Shown here: piece by piece, positions 48,001 through 56,472 of the stretch
Layout of the letters: every line of letters starts with the position of its first letter
Position numbering within the stretch: the first letter of the stretch is position 1
NCBI GenBank assembly: GCA_003116995.1
Contig: BDSL01000035.1
Location: forward strand, 434,001-498,000
Source of the DNA: Yamagishiella unicocca
Lineage: Eukaryota > Chlorophyta > Chlorophyceae > Chlamydomonadales > Volvocaceae
DNA: 64,000 nt
Direction: 5' to 3'
Translations under genes and position numbers: made by a program
Notes under the pieces: generated by a model
Told to the model about the DNA's origin: nothing
What the model saw: the letters and a program-made list of their open reading frames with translations, nothing else
Database searches by the model: none

Positions 48001-51000
48001 GTACGGTGAGTGCTCGGGCGCTGGGGTTTGCTGCGAGAGGGGGAAACGCGTGCGTGCCGTCTCGCGCCGTGAGAGACGGGGGGCCTGGCCTCGGGTGCTG
48101 GTGCGGGCCGATGTGGAGGGCTGCAGGGAGGGCGGGATGCATTTTTGGTTTTGGCATTTCCGGTATTGGCGTTTTTACAATGGACGGTGGGCGTTCCTTT
48201 CGTGATGCACTCTCTCGGCCTCGGCGAAGCGCGGCGCCGTGATTACGTGTTCGCGCCAAACGGACTGCAGCGATGTCCGGCACGCAGGATGGCCGGCCGG
48301 GTGGGATTTCAACGTTAGCGGATAGTTTTTCAAAATGCAGGTGTATGAGTGAGACATCTCACTCATACGCGTGCCGCATGCCAAATAACGGTTGGGGTAC
48401 CGGAGGCCACTGCCTAGCATGCCGAGTAGCGTACCCGTGTGGACCCACCGCACAGGGTACATACATGCATCTGTCTCCAGCTTTTTATCTTGCCAACGCA
48501 CGTCGGGACAAGACCCTAACGATCCCCTCGCTGCGATGCCTACCCGCCGCACTGCCGTCGCCTTCTCCTGCCTCAAGAGGTCGAGTCCAAGTACACCCAG
48601 TTCGTCAACTGCCACAGCCGGCCCGTGTGGCCGCGAATAGACATGGCCCCGCTGGCCCGAGTGCTCAACCGGATTGAGGGCGCGGGTGGGTCGGTGGGGG
48701 AGGGGGGGATTTATAAGAGAATCCGCGAATGGGGGATTTCGAGGGAGACCCGTGGATGCCAGAAAAAAACGTTTAGAACAGGCGTTTTGAGATGCATGCT
48801 GGAGAACTGGGTTGGGGATACTAAAGCCGAAGGTCGTAATATGACCTTTGGCGGCTAAGCGAATGGGGGAGGGGGGAAGCGGGAAGCGGGAAACCTGGGA
48901 GGAGGAACACGCACCGGAGGGATTTGAGCAGACAACCACTGGTCCGCATTTACGAGGCGCGGGAGGGAGGGGGTGGGAGGGCTGCTGCGTCCACGACACG
49001 ACCACACGAATGTCGCGGCTCCACCATCCATTGTCGGCACCCGCACCGGGCCGCCAGCCGCACTGGGCCGCCAGCAAGCCGCGGCGGCCGCCAGCCGCAC
49101 CGGGCCGCCAGCTGCACTGGGCGGCCTGAGCAAGCCGCGGCGGCCGCGCGATGCCGGGTCCCAGCCCACCGCTCGCTTCCCACACGCCGCGCTTTCCCTC
49201 CCGTGGTGCTCGACGGCTGGAGGTGCGGCGCAACACGCTCCGCCTCCCTCGACAGCGATCACCCGTTTGCGGCCGTGCATACTTTGGTCGCGTGCCTCCC
49301 CACCCGGACACCCCTCCTCGCAGCGCTGGGTCCGCAGCTGCGGTGGACCACCCCTCGCTTCACAGACACGGGCCCCGTGCTGCGGATTGAGGACACGGCC
49401 CGGCCGCTCAGCAAGGCGCAGCGGTACGGCAACCCGTACGCCCGGCTGCTGCTGAGCAGCACGGTGCCGCCCGCCACCATGGCCGCGCTGGTGGTCAGCT
49501 TCCTCGAGTACGGCATGCAGGTAGGTGCCTGGACTGGGCGGTCGGCCGGGGTTGCGAGGAAAACCCGTGGATGCGAGAAGAAACACCGTTTAGGACAGAT
49601 GTTTCCTTTCGGCGGTCGGCTGGGGAGGCCACTTGAGAGGGGGCGTGGACTGCGAACAGCACGGGGGGTGGACAGCGCAGCGCCCCGACTATTGGCCTGG
49701 CTGTGTACGGCACATGGTCCCGCGGCGCGGCTGGCTGTGTACGGCACATGGTCCCGCGGCGAGGCTGGGGTGCACGCTGCGTTCGTCCAGAGCGGTAGCC
49801 GCACATGGACGGAGCGAGTGAGGCATGCGGCAGCACCGCGTGCGTCGAGCCAGCAGGCCGCCGGTGGACATACGGAGGAGCATGCTGCCGCCTGCCGCTC
49901 CCGTATCGCGACATGCTGCTGCCAAGTCGGGGCCCTCCTCTCCAGCGGCGACGGCTGCTCGCGGGCCGGAGCGCCCTGGGTCCAGAGGCGGCGGCGGGGC
50001 AGGGGGTCTCGCCCATCCTCTCCCAACACCGAGCGCCGTCTTAGGTTACCGTAATAGGTTACCGTACTCGGGTATCGTAATCGGATTACCCCTCCTGCGG
50101 CTGCCACCCCAGGGCCTCAAACCCAAGCGGGGCGGCTGGAGCTGGGACGAGCTGCAGTCACTCAACAGCGGCACCGCCTGGCAGGTAGGCCAGCAGGTTG
50201 GGTCAGGCCGGTGGGGTGCGCGTGTGAGGGTTGTAATGGTTACAGCGGGTTCCAGACCAAGAGGTAGAACCATCGGGCACATCGCCTGACACTGAGGGAG
50301 ACGAGGGAGACAGAGACCGATGGTGCACATTGTACACCCTTTAGTGGGGCTGCGCTGCGCTTCGATGGCGCCTCCAGCACCTCTGTCCCGTCCACGATGA
50401 CCCATATGGCTTGTGGCGCTGTTTTTCCTGGCTTTCCCTCCCTGGCTCACCGGGACAGCAACGTCGCGCCGTACGGGCTGTTGTTCAGGGCCACCATGGG
50501 GCTGTCCTCTGCCCGGTGCCCCGCCTTCGATGAAAGGCGGGTCCCCCGAGCCGGCGCCGTGCTAGGCGCCGCAGTGACACCCTCATCTCGCCGCCCTGGC
50601 CCCCCTTCCCTCCTGGGGCCCCCCTTCCCTCCTGGGGCCCCCCTTCCCTCCTGGGCCTCCCGCCCTCCGAGTCCAGGTGTGGGAAGACACTGTGCTGCAG
50701 CAGTGGGATCGAGGTGACCTCAATCCGGCCAGCGGCGGCGCGGCCGGCCTTGCGCCGCCGGCGGGCAGCCGCCACGGGTCCTTCAGCGGCGGCGGCGCAG
50801 GCCCCACGCCGCGGGTAGGCGTCGCCCTGACGCCCGGCGGCGGCTTCTGGGAGCCGACGCTCTCCGAGCCGTCGGCAATCATGCCGATGGACGACGTGCG
50901 AGCCCTGGCGGGCGCCGTGCCGGCGCGGCTGGCGCCCGGCCGCTGGCAGCTCCTGTACGGCAGCGCGCGCGACGGCATCAGCTTGCGGACGTTGTACCGC

Positions 51001-51552
51001 AAGGCCGCCGGCCGCGCGCCGACGCTGCTGGTGGTGCGCGAGGCGGGCGCGTGTGGTCACGTGTTCGGCGCCTTCGCGGCCGAGGCCTGGAAGCCGGGGA
51101 CGCGGTTCTACGGCACGGGCGAGACCTTTGTCTTCACGCTGCAGCCGCAGCGGGTCAAGTACGCGTGGCAGCGCCCGCGGCAGCAGGCGCCGGGCGCCGG
51201 CGGGTACTACAGCCGCAGCAGTGGCGGCGGCGCAACCGGGCCGTACGACGCCGCCGGGGCCGGTGGCTTACAGTCGCCGACGCAAAGACCGGCGCTGCCC
51301 GCCGCAGGCCCGGGTGGCACGGCGGCCGCCGCCGCCGCCGCGGCGGCAGCCGGCGGCGGCTCAGCGGGCTTGGACTTTTTCCAGTTCTCCACGCACGAGG
51401 GGCTGGGCGTGGGCGGTTTCGGAGCCTTCGCGCTGTGGCTGGACAACGAGCTGCTGGAGGGCGCCAGCTACCCGTGCGACACGTTCGCCAGTCCGCAGCT
51501 GTCCAACAAGGAAGAGTTCAAGGTGGCGGCGGTGGAGCTTTGGCAGCTGTAA
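45017..51552 (+). CDS. TLDc-domain protein with N-terminal membrane segment
   Basis: Ten exons with fully consistent phases: 45017-45426, 46075-46130, 46702-46801, 47261-47441, 47834-48005, 48578-48689, 48932-48972, 49324-49520, 50113-50184 and 50677-51552; about 738 residues. Near the N-terminus VPAIALLAIQVCLALGVFAV is a probable membrane helix. Exons 2-9 encode a well-ordered region I do not recognise (DAFTALKLVCWISSVERSRF, YDTVLMMYDDNRY, VNCHSRPVWPRIDMAPL). The last exon is a TLDc domain: WQLLYGSARDGISLRTLYRK, TLLVVREAGACGHVFGAFAA, GTGETFVFTL, a long Gly/Ala insertion, then HEGLGVGGFGAFALWLDNEL. TLDc domains occur in OXR1/NCOA7-type proteins linked to oxidative-stress resistance and V-ATPase regulation; any such role here is inference. 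The 41-base exon 7 and its weak donors (GTCGGT, GTGGGA) are the least certain part. Confidence 0.78.
45478..45597 (+). repeat. Intronic dispersed repeat (family A), full copy 1
   Basis: It is about 92% identical by eye over ~118 bases to 48737-48854. It starts 51 bases after the donor of the first TLDc intron. The core is AGACCCGTGGATGCCAGAAA, followed later by TTGAGATGCATGCTGGAGAA. Confidence 0.92.
46517..46557 (+). repeat. 12-bp tandem repeat (TTCGCACGTGTC), 3 copies
   Basis: Three perfect units in a TLDc intron, each containing the CACGTG palindrome (E-box/G-box core). Confidence 0.85.
47463..47500 (+). repeat. Dispersed repeat family C, intronic copy
   Basis: GGCATGAGAACCGGTTACAC matches 29604-29640 and 56436-56470 (GGCATAARAACC(G/A)(T/G)TTACGCGAC). 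It starts about 20 bases after the donor of the fourth TLDc intron. Confidence 0.6.
48737..48854 (+). repeat. Intronic dispersed repeat (family A), full copy 2
   Basis: It starts 47 bases after the proposed donor of the TLDc intron following exon 6. It is in the same orientation as copy 1 and nearly full length. Confidence 0.92.
49555..49612 (+). repeat. Intronic dispersed repeat (family A), partial copy 3
   Basis: GGAAAACCCGTGGATGCGAG and ACCGTTTAGGACAGATGTTT match the left half of copies 1 and 2. It starts 34 bases after the donor of the TLDc intron following exon 8. Confidence 0.8.
50238..50308 (+). repeat. Dispersed repeat, copy 2 (family B)
   Basis: Partner of 6200-6275, located in the intron before the last TLDc exon. 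Confidence 0.65.
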
Positions 51553-52288
51553 GGCACCTACTGGGGGGGTAGGGGGCTCCAGGGGCGGCGCTCGCTGGAT
51601 GGACTCCCAGGTGCCAGGTGGCAGTCCCCTGGGAGTACCTGGCCAGAGGGGCAGGGGGCCGTACCTGGGTACACAAGGGCATGGGCTTCCGAATATAGAT
51701 TACCTGTCGATTCCGTGTGGGTTATGGTGGCTTGTGGAAACGACAGTGCAAGGCGGCTCCCGGAAGTAGCGCAGGAACGCGTGTTGGTAGAACGAGGCAA
51801 AGTATTGATAGGATGCCTGCAGGGCTGTCCCGCCCCACGCCGAGCAGAAGGGTGGTCTTGCTGCGCGACGAGCTACCTACCTCTGTCTTGTAGCTTGTGC
51901 ATGGCACGCCGTGGTGTTGGTGAACGTGCGCGATGGATGGTGTGTGCTTGCGCTGCATTGGGTTGTGCGCACGGCCATCTAGGCCGCCGATTGCCCTGGT
52001 GGGATAGCTCGCAAATGCGGGAAGGGCGCATCAAAACAGGGGCGCGTATGCCAGGATAGTGTGAAACATCGTTGTGTCTGACTGCCGCTCCCTAGATCGT
52101 GTTGGTGGCCTCGCCGGCGGAAGGCTCCGGAAAGCTGGGGCGAGGCCCTATGCTGCGGTGAGGCATCCAGGCTTAGCGCAAGCACGGTGTCGGGCTTGTC
52201 GCAACTAGGGCCGCTCCAGGAACTATGCTTCGCAAACTGTTATGTGAGCATGGCTCATAATAACGATAACGATACGGACTGGCTGTGT
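51553..52288. other. Intergenic region downstream of the TLDc gene
   Basis: It contains the TLDc 3' UTR and the left flank of the LTR element. No gene was seen. Confidence 0.45.
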
Positions 52289-52534
52289 TGGAGAATTAGG
52301 GGGACCGGAGACGATCGGACTAGTTTAGGATGGCACGGCCGTTACACGTGGTCGGTTAGCGTCGCGCCCCGCTATCGACAGCCCTTTCGCTCGGGCATTG
52401 ACGCGACTGCCTGAGGTGCCGTTACTGGCACAGCCTGCCCTATCTGCCGGCTGTCGGCTGTAACCCGCCTGGCAGCCGACACCAAAGAACTAACTGGGTA
52501 ACCGAGGTGGGCGCAACACCCTACCGCACCAACA
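52289..52534 (-). repeat. 3' LTR of the gag-only element
   Basis: Direct repeat partner of 53845-54122. Shared blocks include GGAGACGATCGGACTAG, GTGGTCGGTTAGC and GAGGTGCCGTTACT. Confidence 0.85.
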
Positions 52535-52858
52535 CGCCCCTCGAGCCGCACCGGGGCCCGGACCGCTTGTCAGTGCTGGGTTGCACCGCGGGGTCTGCCC
52601 GTCCCAACACGCACCACTGCACTTTGGTAAATCGGTGTTAAGGTTGCACCTCCCGCTTTTTTCCCCTGGAGTTTTTGACAACGCAATGTCTAAGGCGCCC
52701 CCTCGGCTGTGGATTCGCGGATGTATCCTTAACCCCCCAGACCTTTGGCGGCCTTTCCGTTGCCTGCGGTAGCGCAGGTGGGGCCCGCTGCTTAGCAGGT
52801 CCTCACCTCACTGGCGGTACTGCTGCCTGCAATGCTTCTGCTGCCGGCAGTGTTGCCC

Positions 52859-53746
52859 CTACCGCCGCGGCTGCGGCCCCGCCTGGCTGCTGCCAGCTCC
52901 GCGACCGCTGCCGCTGGTGGCGCTGCCGCCACCGTTGCCGCCACGGCTTCGCCTGCTGCTGCTGCCATCGGCACGGGGCGGGGCGTGTATGTTGCTCCTG
53001 AAGATGCCGACGCGCTCGTCGGCTCGGCGGATGGAGCAATCCCGCGCGCAGTGCCCGAGCATATCGCAGTACCGGCAGTTGCTGGCGTCGACCCCTGCTG
53101 CGCCCGAGGGTCCGGCGGCGCCGCTACCGTGTGCGGCGCCACCGGGGCCGACGGCGCCCGCCTTGCCGGATGCTGCTGCCCTGGCCTGGAGCATCTGCTC
53201 CTTCACCAGCAGCAGGCGCTCGAGCGATGCAAGGGAACGGTCCGGCAGTTGGGTAGCGATGTCCACCGAAGTATCATACTGCGGCGGCAGGCCGGCGAGG
53301 ATGGGAACGCGCATTTCCGTCTCCTCCCACCGGCCGGCGGCGGAGATGTTGATGTCGTTGCGCAGCATGCGGGTGGCCCGCTGCAAGTACTGCGCAATTG
53401 ACTCATCGTCGCGCTTGGTCAGCTGCTTCTCCTTCTCTCTTCCCAGCATGACCAGCTGGGCCTCTGAGACCGACAGAAACTGCTGCCGCAGAAACGTCAC
53501 TGCGGCAGCCGTGGTCTGGGCGTGGTCCGCGAGCACCCATTTGACAGGTAGCTCGCAGGACAGGCGCAGGAACCCCAGCGCCTGAGCGTCCTGCTCAGCT
53601 GCGGTCGCGGCGTCGCGACCCACCGGGACCGGGTTGTTAAGGTAGGCAGACAGTTTCTGCGTCGCGAGGAAATCGCGAAGGTCATCATACCATTCGACGT
53701 AGTTAGATCCGTCCGAGCGGAGAATGGTCTGGCAGCCTTTGCCCAT
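52859..53746 (-). CDS. Copia-type Gag polyprotein (UBN2-like) with CCHC zinc knuckle
   Basis: An intact 295-residue frame. The N-terminal half (SNYVEWYDDLRDFLATQKL and QFLSVSEAQLVMLGREKEKQ) has the UBN2/retrotran_gag pattern of Ty1/copia Gag. SIAQYLQRATRMLRNDI and AGLPPQYDTSVDIATQL continue the capsid-like fold. A single zinc knuckle, CRYCDMLGHCARDC (C-x2-C-x4-H-x4-C), is complete, and an Arg/Gly/Ser-rich tail follows. Gag packages RNA into virus-like particles. Here it stands alone between the LTRs, so movement would need enzymes supplied in trans. The open frame in an element with clearly diverged LTRs is notable. The left part of the internal region (52535-52858) is non-coding. Confidence 0.9.
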   Translation of the reverse strand: MGKGCQTILRSDGSNYVEWYDDLRDFLATQKLSAYLNNPVPVGRDAATAAEQDAQALGFLRLSCELPVKWVLADHAQTTAAAVTFLRQQFLSVSEAQLVMLGREKEKQLTKRDDESIAQYLQRATRMLRNDINISAAGRWEETEMRVPILAGLPPQYDTSVDIATQLPDRSLASLERLLLVKEQMLQARAAASGKAGAVGPGGAAHGSGAAGPSGAAGVDASNCRYCDMLGHCARDCSIRRADERVGIFRSNIHAPPRADGSSSRRSRGGNGGGSATSGSGRGAGSSQAGPQPRR

Positions 53747-53825
53747 GGTTGCGCTAACAAACTAGCGAACCCGTAATTCACTGACGAGTGCGTTCCAGGT
53801 AGGCTCGCTCTCCTGGGAATGGTCA

Positions 53826-53844
53826 CCCGGGGCTCATAACCTAC
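53826..53844 (-). other. Primer-binding site (internal Met-tRNA complement)
   Basis: Directly inside the 5' LTR. The plus strand reads GGGGCTCATAAC, the anticodon-loop sequence (CAT) of a methionine tRNA. Confidence 0.6.
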
Positions 53845-54122
53845 TGGAGTTAGGGGGACTGGAGACGATCGGACTAGCGTGGAGTGCAATGGCCGTTATA
53901 CGTGGTCGGTTAGCTTTGCGCTCCGCTACTGACAGCCCTTGCGCTCGGGCATTGACGTGATTGCTGAGGTGCCGTTACTCGCACACCACAAGGGCTTAAG
54001 GCCGGCACAGCCTGCCGTGTCTGCTGGCTGTCAGCTGTCTCGCACTTGACAGCCGACGCCTAACAACTAACGGGCGGCCTCTCACATGCCCTGGGTCAGC
54101 GCGGCACCCTACCGCACCCACA
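53845..54122 (-). repeat. 5' LTR of the gag-only element
   Basis: Direct repeat partner of 52289-52534, longer by about 32 bases because of an insertion near 53977-54008. Confidence 0.85.
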
Positions 54123-54957
54123 GGTTGAGCCCGCTCAGCTGCCGGCCGCCCTCGCTCCAGACGCTTCGGCTGTTCGGGCTCAGGAGCTTCTTCCAGCGGT
54201 GCCTAGATGTAACGTCTTAAAGCTGAGTCTGGGGGCATGTCGGAAGTAAAGGCGGCCAAGCTCCCAGGCGCCCCTATTGCGCTGGGCACATTGGCTGAGC
54301 TTGGGGGGCAGGTCTGTGGGTCAGCAGCTGCAGCGCCTCCAATCGGGTGCCATCAGCGTCACGGGGCAACAGACGCGCGCTTGCAGCCAAGCAGCTGGAT
54401 CAGCCCACATGCGCCGGTGCGGCGTGGCAACTAACATGTGGAGGTCTTTTGCGGCGTGGCAACTAACACCTGGAGGCAGTGGCGGCGGTGCACTCAAGCA
54501 CGGATGTGGAGTTGCATGGCGACCCGGCGTTCCACCTATCGGCGGGGACCCGCCGCCTCCATCGGCGTTGGGTTCCTAAGCGCCTTGGAGTAGGCGCGAC
54601 GCATGCAAGAAAAAGACTGTTGATCGGCGGCCCTTGGTTGCTTGTGTGGTTATGCACGCGCTGCCACGCGAATTGCCTTGCCTCCTAAATGAACCGGGCG
54701 TGTCTTGTTTAGCGCTTCACCTCCTGCTGTGCCTAATCGGGAAGGCCTACCCTGGATGGCTCCAGGGCGGGGGCCTTGTCTGCCTCGATGGCCTGACCTT
54801 CGATGCATCGCTAAACTGTTTAGGCCGCGTGGGGCCTCGGCCGTGATGCCGACAAGCAACAACACACCTTCACCACCGCCGCAATCGTCACGTCGATCGC
54901 ACACGCAGGTGATGCAGGAGGCATGGGACAGCTGTACTCCACTGTCGAAACCAGGGG

Positions 54958-55290
54958 CGATGCATGGGCACTGATTGGGTGCCTTTGGTGTCACGCACAC
55001 GCACGCAATCGTTGGCGTAACGACTTGCGTACGCGTTTAGTGAGTACCAGCAGGTAACGTCAGCTGGACTTGAAGCTGTCGGTACGTGCATGGTCCTGCC
55101 GATATCGTGCGCGGAGGCACGGAGCGATGCATGGACAGTCAATGGGTGTCACATGCACGCAATCGTAGGTGAACGACTTGCATGCTTGTGTACGTAGTGA
55201 GGCACTATATATATTTCGGCACTGTAGCCAGGACCTCCTGTCCAGGATCAGCTGTCAGCGTGCTGATTGGCACCCGTGCGTGGTCCTGCA
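54958..55290 (+). repeat. Degenerate tandem duplication, period about 165 bases
   Basis: Blocks GATGCATGG, GGTGTCAC, GCACGCAATCGT, GAACGACTTGC and GTGGTCCTGC recur in the same order in both halves. Confidence 0.5.
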
Positions 55291-56435
55291 GGTACTTACC
55301 GTGCACGGATGGATCCACGGGTCTGCTGTATGTAAAGGGCCTGCAGAGGCAGCGCGCGCCCGCGCCCGTACGTGGAACAACTATCAAATATATCCTTTCT
55401 TTGCGGTCAGTTAGGAGCCCTTTCCATGGCCCTTGCTGCTGAGCATGCACGCACCGCATGCATGCAACCGGCTAGCCGGTGTGTGGCCTACCTCATAACG
55501 ACAGCTAGTCAGTCGTTACCGTATACGAAGGCCTTACGAGCCGGTTAAGGCGACAGTCCTAATTGCGTACGAGGCGTGGTTACAAGGTATAGCACTGCGG
55601 GGGTGGGCCCCTGACGCAAGGGGATCGGTCGCGGACCCCGCTACGCCGGTTAGTATCATGTATGTGTTTTGTATTTCGTTACAAAGTCCGCCGTCAGAGC
55701 CGAAACGCCAGTACAGAAAGCGAGGGCGCGGGATCCTGTGCCGTACGGCGGGAGGCCCAGTTAGCTGCAGTTAGTAGGCAATTTCAAATTTGGGGCGCGC
55801 AGTGAGGATGCGCCCCACGGTTGCGCAGTGAAACCGCTGTAAAAAATGCAACAATTCGCCATGTACCGGTATTTGTGCTGTCCTTTTTTAATAATAATCA
55901 ACGAACGAAATTCACAGGTGTCCGGGCGGACAAACGCGCCTGCTGTTTCATGCCTTGTAGACTGAGACTGATTTAAAGCGTTGAAGTTTACATGATCGCT
56001 TGTTTCCGCGGAGAAGCCTGCTGCGTGCGCGTCTGGGCCAAAGGCACCGGCCAGCGGCGCCACCCCTCACCGCTGTTTACCGACACTCCGCCCCGAGCTC
56101 CTCAGCTTCGGCCCGTTGAGCAGCGTACTCGCCGGCTTACTCAATCTCGCACGGATACCATCCAAGGTCACTGGATGGGGTCAATGGCACTCAAGTCGTC
56201 CACCGCTTCATATTGGCAACTGACCCTGCGAGCTGCCTTCAGTTGGCCCTGATGTCATAACCGTCCCTAAACCTAGTAAGTGAAGGCAGAGCGCGTACTT
56301 GGCGAGAATTACCGGAGGGGACGCATCGTAAGGGAGGCTAGGAGGGTAATGCATACACAGTCGAGCGTTCGTTTTGGTCTCCGACCCTGCCTAAGCTGTA
56401 CGGCCCGCTGGGCCTAGCATTGTTCGGGGGCGGGG

Positions 56436-56472
56436 TGGCATAAAAACCAGTTACGCGACATGGATGGGGGGG
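56436..56472 (+). repeat. Dispersed repeat family C, intergenic copy
   Basis: GGCATAAAAACCAGTTACGC then GACATGGATGGGG matches 47463-47500 and 29604-29640. Confidence 0.6.

Larger units (their letters stand above)
52289..54122 (-). mobile_element. Gag-only LTR retrotransposon (Copia-type TR-GAG-like element)
   Basis: Two direct repeats, 52289-52534 (246 bases) and 53845-54122 (278 bases), flank a single gag frame. Read on the minus strand each repeat starts TGT(T/G)GGTGCGGTAGGGTG and ends CCTAA(C/T)TC(T/-)CCA, i.e. TG...CA ends. Just inside the 5' LTR on the minus strand, TAGGTTATGAGCCCCGGG is complementary to the CAT-anticodon region of a Met tRNA, which fits the half-tRNA primer used by many Copia elements. 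A purine-rich block next to the other LTR (CTCGAGGGGCG on the minus strand) could be the polypurine tract. The LTRs differ by a ~32-base indel plus many substitutions, so the insertion is not recent. No protease, integrase or reverse transcriptase is encoded. I could not find a perfect target-site duplication. Confidence 0.82.

Noticed and set aside
52289..54122. Full autonomous Copia element
   Set aside because: The 1.3-kb internal region has room only for Gag; no protease, integrase, reverse transcriptase or RNase H sequence was seen in any frame.
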